Positions 21,564-33,215 of a DNA stretch of 64,000 nucleotides are shown here, piece by piece (the first letter of the stretch is position 1; each line of letters begins with the position of its first letter). The position numbers and the translations under genes are program-made. Under the pieces are notes generated by a model. It saw only the letters and a list, made by a program, of their open reading frames with translations. It was not told the origin of the DNA and ran no database searches. Source of the DNA: Catonia carolina (taxonomy: Eukaryota > Arthropoda > Insecta > Hemiptera > Achilidae); assembly GCA_035578175.1 (NCBI GenBank), contig JAQMRL010000015.1, positions 20,658,447 to 20,722,446 on the forward strand. Direction: 5' to 3'.

Positions 21564-22220
21564 CCCTTTCAATCCCAAATTTTTAAACTAAACACAAAAA
21601 AAATGTGTAAATTGTTTCATACATTTTACTGATATTTAAGTGTAATAAAATCACTTTTAGACCTTTAACCCTTTTGATGGGCTGACAAAACAGTGTGACA
21701 TGTACTACGTCACATTAGGACTTGATGGTATGAAAGTTCTCAACAATAAGAAAAGTCAAATCATGTTCATGCTTCCTAAACAAAATACTTATTCTCTTTC
21801 TTAGATTTGTAGCAAAAAAAACCAAGTATGATTTTAATATTATTTAAGACTTCAAAAATTTTACAATTAAAATATATTGGTAAAATGGATAAAATCACTA
21901 TTTACTAACAGTTTAAAAAATGTTCTTGTACATACATACAACATATTCGAAAAAATGTTACTTTATTTTAGTAAATGAACATGAATATCTAAAACAAAAA
22001 TTAACTTTAAAAAGAAACTAATGGTTGCCTCCATGGCGCAATGGTCAGCATACTACACTGCAAAGCAGAGGTCTCAGGTTCGAATCCTGGCTAGGGTACA
22101 GAAAATTATTACACTTCACACCCAGCGTTCTTTAATCCAAAGTTGTCTCTAACATTTAAAATTTTGATGTCTGTTATTTCATTCCAATATGACTTCTATG
22201 TCACAATGGGTTAGAAAGGG
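21564..22220. mobile_element. PB-2, TTAA-flanked piggyBac-like MITE
   Basis: TTAA at 21560-21563 and 22221-22224. The ends are CCCTTTCAATCCC and the inverse of GGGTTAGAAAGGG (11 of 13 match). The CCC-rich start just inside TTAA is typical of piggyBac. It is non-coding and holds a tRNA-like segment at 22024-22100. Its interruption of a LINE remnant supports both borders. Confidence 0.82.
22024..22100 (+). other. tRNA-like pol III head inside PB-2
   Basis: Box A tggcgcaatgg and box B ggttcgaatcc are 32 nt apart, with a perfect T-arm (cagg/cctg) and ctGCAaa at the anticodon position. The acceptor and anticodon stems do not pair, so this is a tRNA relic or SINE head, not a working tRNA. Confidence 0.55.
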
Positions 22221-22858
22221 TTAACAGACGACTGAAACGAAGGTGGAATAGGGATCTTCTCCAACCACCATAAAAAAGCATTGCAATTTAATTTGTCATG
22301 CCTGTTTCATTTCATTAAAAAAATCAAAAAAAGAAAATCATTTGATAAAAAAAATTCATCCGTCATAATTTATAAATCATTATCGTTAAAATATTGGCAC
22401 AACATTCCTTGTAAAGTTTCACGCCAAAATCGGTCACTGGATCGATTTACATTCACGTTACATTCCCACCATTCCTCATTTTGTGCTGTAAATAATTGTA
22501 CAGTTGTAAATAAAAATCAAGTTGAAGCAAAAAAAGTCTGTTTCTTCATTGGGTCAATATTTGTACTTTTGACCCAATCTTGTCCTAACACCATTAAAAT
22601 TGGTCAAAGAGTTAAATTATTAAAATTATCCACAGAAAACGTACGAGAAATTTACAACGATATACTGCACTATTTATTCTTTCTTAAGGGGGGAATTAAC
22701 CCATTTATAGGCAAACATTTTTAAAAAATCAGAAATCTTTTTTGCGTTATTTTTTACTCTGAGATGTGCTGAATTCATAAATGAAATCGGTTTTTAAATA
22801 TACCAAGTAGAAAGTAATGAAAATGTATTTTTTACTAACGTGGAAAATTATAATTTTT

Positions 22859-23800
22859 ACTTTCTCTTGCCTATATGAATATATAGGAAGGAAAGTAAGT
22901 ATTGTTTTCATGTCGATTTTTCGAAATCGAGTTTTCACCGGATCTATACGTTTTCAGACCCCCTGAACCCAAAAAACATGTTTTTAGCGATTGGTCTGTG
23001 TGTGTGTCTGTGTGTGTGTGTGAACAGAATATCTCAAGAACGGAACGTCGTACGAACTTGAAACTTGAAACTTAAGTTACATACCACTACCGGACGCGAC
23101 ACGAACATTTTCATCAAAATCGGTCAACCGGAAGTAGTAGTTTATTCGTATAATTTTTAAGTTTTTTGCGATTTTCTCAAAAACTGGTCCTACGATTTTT
23201 TTAAAAATCGCCTATTTTACTCAATTTTTTATTCTCTACAAGATAGGGTAGGCGCCATGTTTGCTGAAATTCTCGGTGAGGCTGTTTTCACGTATAAACG
23301 TTGTTTTTTTAAGATTACGGCTTTAATATAAATTTTACCGCAAAAACTTATATAATAAAAGTTGTAGAGAATTTAAAAACCTACAACTTCTGTTTCAAAC
23401 ATTTTTTTGTATGACGCTTAGTTTAGCAGTAATTAGCGATTTTCTGATTTTTTCTCACGAAAACGTGTGAAAAATCGATTTTTTTAAGATTTTGGCCTTA
23501 GTATGCATTTTACGACAAAAGTGTATATAACCAAATTTATAGGAAATTTAAAGATCTACAACTTTTATTTAATGTATTTTTCTCTACAGAGCCTAGTTTA
23601 GCGTGAAATAGTGATTTTCCGTATTTTTAAGCCAGACTGAGGTTGATTTTCATTTTGAGTGTTTCACTCATGATTAAAATAAGGTTATGTTTATTGAGGT
23701 TAGTTTTTTGTTTATTTCTAATATTTTATTACTAATGTTAAATTATATTGTAAATTATTTGCATTGGCAAGAGAAAGTTGTGTGAGTGTTTCACACCAGA
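22859..23800 (-). mobile_element. HLE copy, full length
   Basis: Complete reverse copy from actttctcttgcctatatg to tcacaccaga, with a short (TG)n at about 22998-23022. Flanked by T-runs. Confidence 0.93.
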
Positions 23801-23907
23801 TTTTTCATATTCGAATAACTCCGTTTAGAAATGAAATAAATGGCTTGATTCTTTTTGCATTCAGAAATTTGAAATCCGCACTTTTATTCAATTAGGTAAT
23901 TATTATT

Positions 23908-24165
23908 ATATGGCTCAAATCCTAGTAAAGGTAGTTACTTTTATACGGATTTGAATGCTAGACAGTGGTTACTGGTGCACTTTGATGGTTGGGGTTCAAT
24001 TAACCATTACTCTCTCAGGAATGGTCGGCCTGAGTCTGTACAAGACTACACCTCATTTACACGTCATACATATTATCCTCATCTCATTGGGTCATGGGGT
24101 TGCTTATTGTTCTGAATTGAACAGATTGCAACGTACACGCATTAGGGATTACAAAAAAAAGTTAT
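23908..24165 (+). mobile_element. SINE-1, 5'-truncated
   Basis: Starts at the box B region (ctcaaatcctagtaaagg), continues through gatggttggggttcaatt and ends in an A-rich tail. Confidence 0.85.
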
Positions 24166-24689
24166 TATGATATGGAAGCACTGCATAAACAGAAGAGGCG
24201 AGAATCATCTGGTGTTGAGTTTGTTGATTTCGTTGAGATTAGCGGTGTATTATTTTCTATATATTATTAGTGATGATAAATTTGGTACAACTTTGTCTTT
24301 AAAATTAAGAAATGCTATAACTTTACTTGTATAAAAGATTACTCAATTATTTTTTCTGCAAATGTACACATTTTATTGCTCTTCGATCTGTAGATAGGAT
24401 AATTTAAAATATGATACAGAAGTAATTTTTAAAAATTCAAAACTGAAGTGATGAAAATTATTTATGATTAGAAACTTTTTATGATTTTTTCTTTAGTTCA
24501 AAAAATTACCCAGAGTATTAATATCTATAGATCATAGACCAGACTTTTTTCTTTAATTTGAGACCATAACCAGTAACCTAGGACATGTAGTTTTTAAAAT
24601 ATAATGTTTCTAGCGAAACACTGTTTTTTGTTTCCACCCTTAATTAAGGGTTGAATATTATTATTTTTTATATACTGTTATATGGAGGT
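24166..24689. other. AT-rich block, no supported feature
   Basis: No repeat match or coding signal. Confidence 0.5.
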
Positions 24690-25072
24690 TTGTTGTTGTT
24701 TAGGTCAACAGCCGAAAGGATGGTTTGAACCTCTAGAGGTTTTACTAAGTAAAACGAGGAGTGAGGTGGTTTACCATTGCCTTCCCTTACTGAGTGAAAA
24801 AGTACGCTTATCAGCATGCCGGGCCCTCTGAAAAGCACATATTTTCCACTCTGTAAATGACACCTTCACTTCATTTACCACAGGGTCTGGCTGTACAATG
24901 AAATTCATTACTTTCAGAGAAGATAACTCTGATTAGTGTCTTTTACACCTCTACCTCTTCTGTTCTTAAATGATTCAGTCATTTAATTGACTGACCATGT
25001 GATAAGTAACAGAACTATTTATTTTAGCCCTGCAACGAACAGATTGAGTGTAAATAATTTGACACTCCATGG
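24690..25072 (+). repeat. R400, full-length copy
   Basis: From gttgttgtttaggtcaacag to gtgtaaataatttgacactc, close to the 36.99-kb copy. Confidence 0.82.
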
Positions 25073-25584
25073 AGGTTTATGCACCCTTAAATAGCTGTTA
25101 ATTTAAATAAAAATTAGTTGATTAGCTGTAAATTACAACAAAATGTTTTTTGGGTTGACTCCCCCCTTATTAAAAAGGTTTTATTTGTTATTTTTGTAGA
25201 AAACCTCTTATTTTTATAAGGCAATTTATATGCCTATCGTTTCCTTAACAGCAAGCCTTTAATGATATTAAAGTCAGTTATTATCAGAAAAATTAGGCTC
25301 TATTGAAAGTTATTTAAAGAAAGAAAAATAGAATACTTAAACCATTCGCCATTAAATACAGGTATCTGGGAATAAAGTTTTATCAGAATATTAAATATTG
25401 ATAAAGAAAATATTATGAACAATTTAGTTTTATGTATAATAAAAAGAATTGCCTATTAGGGTTTTTTATAGAATATTAACTCTGATATTTTTCTATTAAA
25501 TATATTTTCTGAACAACGATCTCTTTTAATATGTTAAATTAAGTATTAATGAAAACGTTTCTATCATAAATTAACATTACTTTT
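25073..25584. other. AT-rich block, no supported feature
   Basis: Nothing recognised. Confidence 0.5.
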
Positions 25585-25800
25585 ACTTTCTCTTGCCCTA
25601 TATGAATATGCTATATAGGGGAGGAAAGTATTGTTTTCATGTCGATTTTTCGAAATCAAAGTTTCACCGGAAATAAACGTTTTCAGGCCCTCTGAACCCA
25701 AAAATAAATTTTTTCAGTTATCGGTCTGTGTGTGAACAAAATATCTTAAAAACTGCATATTGTACGAAGTTGAAACTTGAAACTTAAGTTAGGTACTGTG
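25585..25800 (-). mobile_element. HLE end fragment, diverged
   Basis: Keeps actttctcttgccctatatg, the ctctgaacccaaaaa block and gaaacttgaaacttaagtt, then is truncated. There is no microsatellite beyond a short tgtgtgtg. Confidence 0.8.
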
Positions 25801-25988
25801 TATAGCACATAATTAAACATTAATTATGTTGCTTATAAATAATTGTATATTTAAAAGAAGCGAAGAAAATAGTTTATTTTAAATATTTGTTGAAAGTAAT
25901 CATTTTAAAAATATAAGAAAACAATCAATTAAATGTAACCGTTAGCTCATTTATATTAATGGTACCGACATAATAGTGATACATTTTT

Positions 25989-26965
25989 ACTTTCTCTTGC
26001 CTATATGAATATATAGGAAGGAAAGTATTGTTTTCATGTCGATTTTTCGAAATCGAGTTTTCACCGGATCTATACGTTTTCCGACCCCCTGAACCCAAAA
26101 AACATGTTTTTAGCGATTGGTCTGTGTGTGTGTCTGTGTGTGTGTGTGTGTGTGTGTCTGTGTGTCTGTGTGTGTGTGTCTGTGTGTGAACAGAATATCT
26201 CAAGAACGGAACATCGTACGAACTTGAAACTTGAAACTTAAGTTACATACCACTACCGGACGCGACACGAACATTTTCATCAAAATCGGTCAACCGGAAG
26301 TAGTAGTTTATTCGTATAATTTTTCAGTTTTTTGCGATTTTCTCAAAAACTGGTCCTACGATTTTTTTTAAAATCGCCTATTTTACTCAATTTTTTATTC
26401 TCTACAAGATAGGGTAGGCGCCATGTCTGCTGAAATTCTCGGTAAGGCTCTTTTCACGTAAAAACGTTGTTTTTTTAAGATTACGGCTTTAATATAAATT
26501 TAAGCGCAAAAACTTATATAATAAAAGTTGTAGAGAATTTAAAAACCTACAACTTATGTTTCAAACATTTTTTTGTATGACGCTTAGTTTAGCGGTAATT
26601 TGCGATTTTCTGTTTTTTTTCTCACGAAAACGTGAGAAAAATCGATTTTTTTAACATTTCGGTCTTAGTATGCATTTTACGACAAAAGTGTATATAATAA
26701 AAGTTATAGAAAATTAAAAGATCTACAACTTTTCTTTAGAGAATTTTTCTCTACAGAGCCTAGTTTAGCGTGAAAGTGTGATTTTCCGTTTTTTTTAAGC
26801 CAAATTGAGTTCGATTTTCATTTTGCGTCTTCCACTCATGATTAAAATAAGGTTTTGTTTTTGAGGTTAGTTTTTGTTCATTTCTAATGTTTTAATACTA
26901 ATGTTAGGTTTATTGTTAATTATTTGCATTGGCAAGAGAAAGTTGTGTGAGTGTTTCACACCAGA
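25989..26965 (-). mobile_element. HLE copy, full length
   Basis: Complete copy with an expanded (TG)n interrupted by tctg steps, about 26124-26188. Confidence 0.93.
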
Positions 26966-27188
26966 TTTTTATGTATGTTTGTTTCGGAAAAATTTAGTAA
27001 ATGTTTGTATGTGGCGAAAAGTTCGTTAGTTGTCTCAATAGCCCTTTGAATGTAAAATTAATGTGTCGGTGTTTAAGTAAGTAATCACTACACCGTATAT
27101 TAACTTGTATTGTGTGTAGTAATTGCTTACACGTGTATTTTGGAAATTTTAATGGAAAATGAGACCTACGAAAGTTAAAAGAAGGGTT

Positions 27189-27538
27189 CTCAAAAAAATC
27201 GTAGGACCAGTTTTTGAGAAAATCGCAAGAAAGTAAAAAATTACTCAAATAAACTACTACTTCCGGTTGACCGATTTTGATGAAAATGTTCGTGTCGGGT
27301 CCGGTAGTGGTATGTAACTTAAGTTTCAAGTTTCAAGTTCGTACGATGTTCCGTTCTTGAGATATTTAGTATACAGAGAGAGAGAGAGTGAGAGTGAGAA
27401 CAATCGCTAAAAACACGTTTTTAGGGTTCAGGGGGTCTGAAAACGTGTAGATCCGGTGAAAACTCGATTTCGAAAAATCGACATGAAAACAATAGGCCTA
27501 CTTTCCTTCCTATATATTCATATAGGCAAGAGAAAGTA
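27189..27538 (+). mobile_element. HLE 3' part, 5'-truncated
   Basis: Starts at aaatcgtaggaccagttttt and runs to caagagaaagta. The (CA)n position is here a GA-type repeat (27373-27392). Confidence 0.88.
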
Positions 27539-27544
27539 AAAATA

Positions 27545-28035
27545 TGTTATGTTGATTGAAAAATTCTACTGTTCGCTATCTTGGACTTCATTTCGATTAA
27601 CACATGACCTGAAAACACGACATTAAGACAAAACGGCTTCAACTAAACTTACGTTTGAAATAACTATACAGGTTTCTTCACTCTAAATCACCCATACGTC
27701 TCAAACAGAAATTATTACTCTAAAATTCTCTCTTAAAACCTATCTGGATGTACGGTATTCAAATTTTTGGTTGCGCAAAGCTGAGTAATTTAAAAACTAT
27801 TCAAGCATTCCAGTCTAATTTTCTCCGTATAATTAACAGGTTCACCATACTATGCCTCAAATTACACACTACACACCGATTTAACAATACCATTCATTTT
27901 TACGACATCGTCAAACTATTTTAAATTCTACTCAAAACTACCAATCCATAATAATCCGCTTATCAGTGATATGGAAAATCCGCCAGGCTTCATTAGAAGA
28001 TTAAAAAAAAGATGGAGCAGAGATCTTCTTTAATT
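27545..28035 (+). pseudogene. Jockey-like ORF2 C-terminal remnant
   Basis: The broken plus-strand frame shows VRYLGLHFD, KPIWMYGIQIFG, then AFQSNFLRIINR, NPLISDMENPP and RRLKKRWSRDLL. This is the standard C-terminal order of Jockey-superfamily LINEs. Several stops and indels occur. The catalytic RT core is absent. Confidence 0.82.
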
Positions 28036-29230
28036 CTTTCTGCGTATATGTCGAAAAAGCTGTGAAATATTAGATGTAATTTTTGTTTTTTTAAATATAT
28101 TTTATTGGTAATAACTTTTCAGTGGCAATATGAATTTTTTTGTTTTTTTCATACTTTTGTATATTTTACGTTCATTGTTATTCCAAATTTAACATTGCTG
28201 AATGTTGAATTTTATATCATGTCTGTTCTTGTTATTTGTAATTTAATATCAAATAAATATCAAAACGTTTTCTCGTCTTTTGGTTGTTCTATATAGTACA
28301 GTTAAAAATTCAAAATAAAGGATAAAAAAAAGTTGATTGATTTATTACGTTACATTAGTTATTTTTATTGGTTCTAAAAGTTTGTTAACTTTTTGATTAA
28401 GTAAACTTTTTCAAATATTTTGTTCAATTTTTTTTTATAAAACTTTAAAAAATGTTGCTACTGAAAAAGTAAAATAATTAAATTTTGCGTCAATTTTTCG
28501 TCTTCTAAACGACTTTTTACTTTTTCAGTAGAAATTTCCTGAATCCTCGTTAATAAGGATTATTACAATTCAGAGTTAAACTTTTTTGTTAATATTGCTT
28601 GAAATTTAAATTTAATTCTAAACAGCTTTATTAGAATAAAGTTAATATATTACATATTTTACAAAAAAAGTTTGGAAATAAATAAATAATTGTATAAAAC
28701 TAGGGTAGATAATTACCTCACAAAAATTTTATTCCATCACAGAATTTTAAAAAACGGTACATAAAAATTAGAAAAATTTAATTGTTGAAAAAACACTTTT
28801 AATTGAAACACGTTATAAAAAAAGTAAGAACGAAAACTTACACTTAACAGTTGTATTGCAAATTGTTAAAAACTTTACTTTGTAATTTTAAATACGACTA
28901 AAAATTCAATTTTAAATTTTAAATAAAATATTCGAGTAAATTATAAATTCTTTTAATTTTTTAGATTTATAAACTTACACACTATTTTGAAGAGGAAATT
29001 TCAAATTATAGTTTAAGTTAAAAAACTTAATTTTTTATATATTTGACGGAGTTTTAGATCAATTTTTTTACTGAAGTAATAATTATTGAAATTAAGTAAA
29101 TGTTGTTGATAAATTTATTCTGTAAATTTCCGTGAGTGACATTTATAATATTAAATTTTTAATAGAAAAATAAATTTAAAAAAAATATAAAACAAATTAC
29201 TAACCGTTTTATAAAAATATAAAAGACGTG
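28036..29230. other. Very AT-rich block, no supported feature
   Basis: No repeat of the window's families enters this stretch of nearly 1.2 kb, which makes it one of the few repeat-free blocks. A 63-codon hydrophobic ORF at 28105-28296 is not credible. Confidence 0.55.
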
Positions 29231-29560
29231 CATTATTTACGAGAACACAAAATGATATCCAATTTCTCGATAGAACAAATCGACGCACGCTGTTAAGCGT
29301 CCCGACGCAGACTGAGAACTCAACTAAAGCAGAGCGTTTAGCTTCAGCGTCCGTCCGTCGTCAGTCCGTACATCCCCTCTCTCCGTACGAAACTTTACGA
29401 ACCCCATCCCTTAAAAGTCATTCCGTCTCTACCAAATTACCGCACAACCACCGTTTCTAACCAACATTTTAACCTTATAACGCCTCCAAGTCAGTTAGAC
29501 AGTCACTCAAATGGTTATTCAGTCGTAAAAAAGTTTTCACGGTTTTAATCTTTATCTCGT
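29231..29560. other. GC-richer single-copy island, possible promoter or 5' exon
   Basis: Noticeably richer in G and C than its surroundings, with many CG dinucleotides (gcgtccgtccgtcgtcag). On the minus strand, an initiator-like ttctcagtctgcg near 29305-29317 is followed downstream by a donor-like acg/gttagt near 29200-29206. There is no ORF. The strand and any function are inference. Confidence 0.3.
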
Positions 29561-29875
29561 GGGTCTGGTATGGAAGTTGACCGCATTTAATATGTAACCA
29601 CTGCTACTTTTAACTGCCGTACTTGTTTAGTTTAAGGTACGGCAGACTGAATTAACTTTTTGGCTCATCATTAAGCAGTACTATATTTCACATATGCATT
29701 AACCTATTTTTATCCTGTAGGATAACTCGTGGTAATTTAAACGCTCGGATGGGGAATATTGGCAGGTTAGTAAACATTTAAATTTACTTAATTTCGTTTA
29801 AGTCTTTACTAAGTAAAACGAAAAGTAAGGAAGGGTAAGCTGGTTTGTCACCACTACTTTCTAACTAATATATAG

Positions 29876-30724
29876 AAGAAACTATTAATAAAGTCAAGGA
29901 AAAATTTGATCCAAGAATAAAAATTCAAGGAGAAACAATAGAAATCCTGAGATTTGCTGATGATACTATAGTATTAGCCGAGACAAAGAAAGAATTAAAG
30001 GATATCTTAAATGGAATGGATGAGATTATGAGAAAGGATTACTTCATGAAAATTTACAAGAATAAAACGAAATTGTTGTGCAGTAGCAAAAGTGGTTTAG
30101 ATAAGATGGAAAATTTAAAAACAGACAACGAAAACATACAGGGAATTGGGGAATTCTGCTTTATAGGGAGTAAAATAACAAAGGATGTTAGAAGCACAAG
30201 TTATATCAAAAGTAGAATTGCTCAAGCTAGAAGGGTATTCGGAAAAAAACAACTTGCTGACTACAAACATTGATGTACAGATTAGGAAACTTTCTTAAAA
30301 CACTATGTTTGGAGTGTAGAATCATTATACGTGAGTGAAACATGGATGATAGGGGCTTTAGAAAGGAAAAGGATAGAAGGTTTTAAAATGTGGTGTTATA
30401 GGAACATATTAAAGATTAGGTGAGTGGACAAAATAAGTAATTTAGAGGTTATTAGACGAGTGGATGAAAGAAGAAGTATGTGAAAACATCTTACCGGAAG
30501 AAGGGATATGCTAGTGGGGCATACCCGAAGACATCAAGGTATTGCCATATCAATTTTAGGGTAATATTGAGGGAGTGAATTGTAGGGGAAGATAAAGGTT
30601 AGAGTATTTAAAGTAATTTACAAAAGATGTAAAGTGTTACAGGTTTGTAGATATAAAACGACTTGCACAAGATAGAACAACTTGGAGAACTGCATCAAAC
30701 CAGCCGAGAGACTGATAACAAAAA
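29876..30724 (+). pseudogene. LINE-B reverse transcriptase fragment with FADD motif
   Basis: A frame open from about 29881 to 30273 contains ILRFADDTIVLAETKKEL (motif C, catalytic Asp pair), KNKTKLLC, FCFIGSKITKDVRS and IKSRIAQARRVF. After a stop, the frame continues in pieces through the DMKRLAQDR-like end. It is homologous to the copy at 4.2-5.6 kb and supplies that copy's empty site for the HLE. Motifs A and B and the endonuclease are missing. A short R400-like scrap (29805-29850) precedes it. Confidence 0.85.
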
Positions 30725-31062
30725 AGGTGGTTTACATTTACATTCCTCACCGAATGGAAACGTATGCTTTTTTGAATGAATGCATAACAATTAGAATGCA
30801 TAAGCTCTCTGAAAAGCATCTAATTTCCACCCTGCAAATGACACCTTCAATTCATTCACCACAGGGACTTGAATAATGATGAAATTTATTACTCTCAGAA
30901 AAGAAACTTTTAACTATTGTGTTTTATCCCTCTATCTCTCCTGTTCTTAAATATTTCAGTAATATAATTGGCTGACCATGTCATAAGAAACAGAACTATT
31001 TTTGTAGCCCTGGAACTATCAGAAAAAGTGTAAATAATTTAACACTCCACCTGCCTGTTATG
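30725..31062 (+). repeat. R400 copy directly following LINE-B
   Basis: The LINE-B tail joins ggtggtttacatttacattc and runs to the R400 end (cacctgcctgttatgagc). Confidence 0.75.
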
Positions 31063-31648
31063 AGCGAAATATACTTAATAAAACATTTTAATAAACTAAA
31101 AAGATAATTTATTTTTTATTATATAGTAGGCTACGTCAATTACAATAACGCTAAATGCTAAACAATTATGGAGTGGAGGAGAAGGTGAAAGAGGGGAAAA
31201 AATAAAAGAAGGAAGAGGACGAGGGCAAGACGAATGAGAATGTGAAGAAAAAAATAGTTGTGTCCTTTTGAATAAAATTCCTCTTCTTTGAATACAAAAC
31301 AACTTGATTGCGATTATAATTACTTTATTAGAAAAATAAAGTGCTTTCAGGAAAATAATTTTTATATACTGAAATTTTGTTGCTTAAAAAATAATTGGTT
31401 CGTTATGTGAACGATATGAGTCATCCAAAATTGTTGAACATGTAAATTCATAAAATGTGTAGAGTACATTATCAAAATCGCTTATAAAATAGGTAACATG
31501 TACTGGTAACGCAATATAAGTTGACGATCGCCAGCGAGAGTAAGACTGGACTATGCGGGGTTTGGAAGTGCTACTATATATGCTTTTCTAAATACATCAT
31601 AGCGATAGCTGCAACCATGACATCATATTGTGTTTTACATTGATTTAT

Positions 31649-31842
31649 TACTTTCTCTTGCCTATATGAATATATAGGAAGGAAAGTATTGTTTTCATGT
31701 CGATTTTTTGAAATCGAGTTTTCACCGGATCTATACGTTTTCAGACCCCCTGAACCCAAAAAACATGTTTTTAGCGATTGGTCTGTGCGTGTGTGTGTGT
31801 GTGTGTGTGTGTATGCGCGCGCGCGTGTGTGTGAGTGTGTGC

Positions 31843-31881
<39 letters not shown>

Positions 31882-32724
31882 TGTGTGTGTGCGCGCGCGC
31901 GTGTGTGTGTGTGTGTGTGTGTATGTGTGTGTGTGTGTGTGTGTGAACACAATATCTCCAGAACGGAACATCGTACGAACTTGAAACTTGAAACTTAAGT
32001 TACATATCTATCACTACCGGACCCGACACGAACATTTTCATCAAAATCGGTCAACCGGAAGTAGTAGTTTATTCGTATAATTTTTCACTTTTTTGCGATT
32101 TTCTCAAAAACTAGTCCTACGATTTTTTTTAAAATCGCCTGGTTTACTACATTTTTTATGCTCTACAATATAGGGTAGGCGCCATGTTTGCTGAAATTCT
32201 GCTTGAGGCTGTTTTTACGAAAAAACGTTTTCTTTTTAAGATTGCGGCTTAAATATGCATTTTAGCGCAAAACGTTATATAATAAAAGTTGTAGAGAATG
32301 TAAAATTCTACAACTTTTATTCCAAACATTTTTTTGTATAACGCTTAGTTTAGCGGTAATTAGCGATTTTCTGTTTTTTTCTCACGAAAACGTGAGAAAA
32401 ATCGATTTTTTTATCATTTCGGTCTTAGTATGCATTTTACGACAAAAGTGTATAAAATTAAATTTATAGAAAATTAAAATATCTACAACTTTTGTTTAGA
32501 GCATTTTTCTCTACAGAGCCTAGTTTAGCGTGAAAGCGTGATTTTCCGTATTTTTAAGCCAAACTGAGTTCGATTGTCATTTTGCGTCATTCACTCATGA
32601 TTAAAATAAGGTTATGTTTTTGAGGTTAGTTTTTGTTTATTTCTAATATTTTATTAATAATGTTAGGTTTATTATTAATTATTTGCATTGGCAAGAGAAA
32701 GTTGTGTGAGTGTTTCACACCAGA
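31649..32724 (-). mobile_element. HLE copy with the longest microsatellite
   Basis: Full copy. The internal TG tract spans about 31787-31945 and includes GC-alternating runs (gcgcgcgcg) and tgag variants, the largest expansion among the copies. Confidence 0.93.
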
Positions 32725-33215
32725 TTTTTATGTTTACAACTATGTCGTTTTATAAACATCCCATTGTATTATTTATTAATTCTTAATAATTATCCTAAAT
32801 AATAAACATTCATTTTAAATAAGCCATAATACTAGACCTAAGCTATTATTTAGTATCCTTTTTGGTCATCAACAGTAAACTGAATTACTGCACTTTGACA
32901 TTTGCAGTGATAGACTAGTTAGTCCGTGAGTTCCGTCGATGCGAGCTTATTTTCGTGAGTAATAATAATATTACGGTAATTTCAAAATGTTATTATATTT
33001 TTAGGGTTTTCATATTTCATTATTTTCAGTCAAGTTATGTTAAATTGCAATTGAATTTTAAACAATTCACTTTCTTTAAATAATTACATTACTTATTATT
33101 TATTCAGTGTGATGGGTCATGAACTGAATTTTTTTATTTAAGTGTTTGTGGTGGTTACATTTTGTGTTACACGCTTGATACATGTTTTATGCTTTCGGGT
33201 TGGCCGATGTAAGTA

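Larger units (their letters stand above)
21370..22290 (+). pseudogene. Jockey-like ORF2 C-terminal remnant split by PB-2
   Basis: 21380-21563 translates with breaks to SKALRGITNAPF, then TNHTLHKDLKIPTV. The frame resumes at 22225 as RRLKRRWNRDLL. These are the conserved C-terminal landmarks of Jockey-superfamily LINE ORF2 (QSKxLRxI-NAP, LHxDLxIPxV, RRLKRxxPxDL). The 657-bp TTAA MITE sits between the last two blocks. No catalytic domain remains. Confidence 0.75.

Noticed and set aside
22024..22100. Functional tRNA-Cys gene
   Set aside because: Boxes and T-arm fit, but the acceptor and anticodon stems do not pair and the segment lies inside a MITE.
22281..22724. 147-codon ORF after the Jockey remnant
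   Set aside because: It starts at a non-ATG codon, has low-complexity AT-driven composition and matches no known domain. Probably chance.
31689..31998. ORFs rich in Cys-Val or His-Thr runs, on both strands, in many HLE copies
   Set aside because: They are translations of the (TG/CA)n tract and its flanks. Length follows the microsatellite, both strands are open at once, and no start or stop is conserved.
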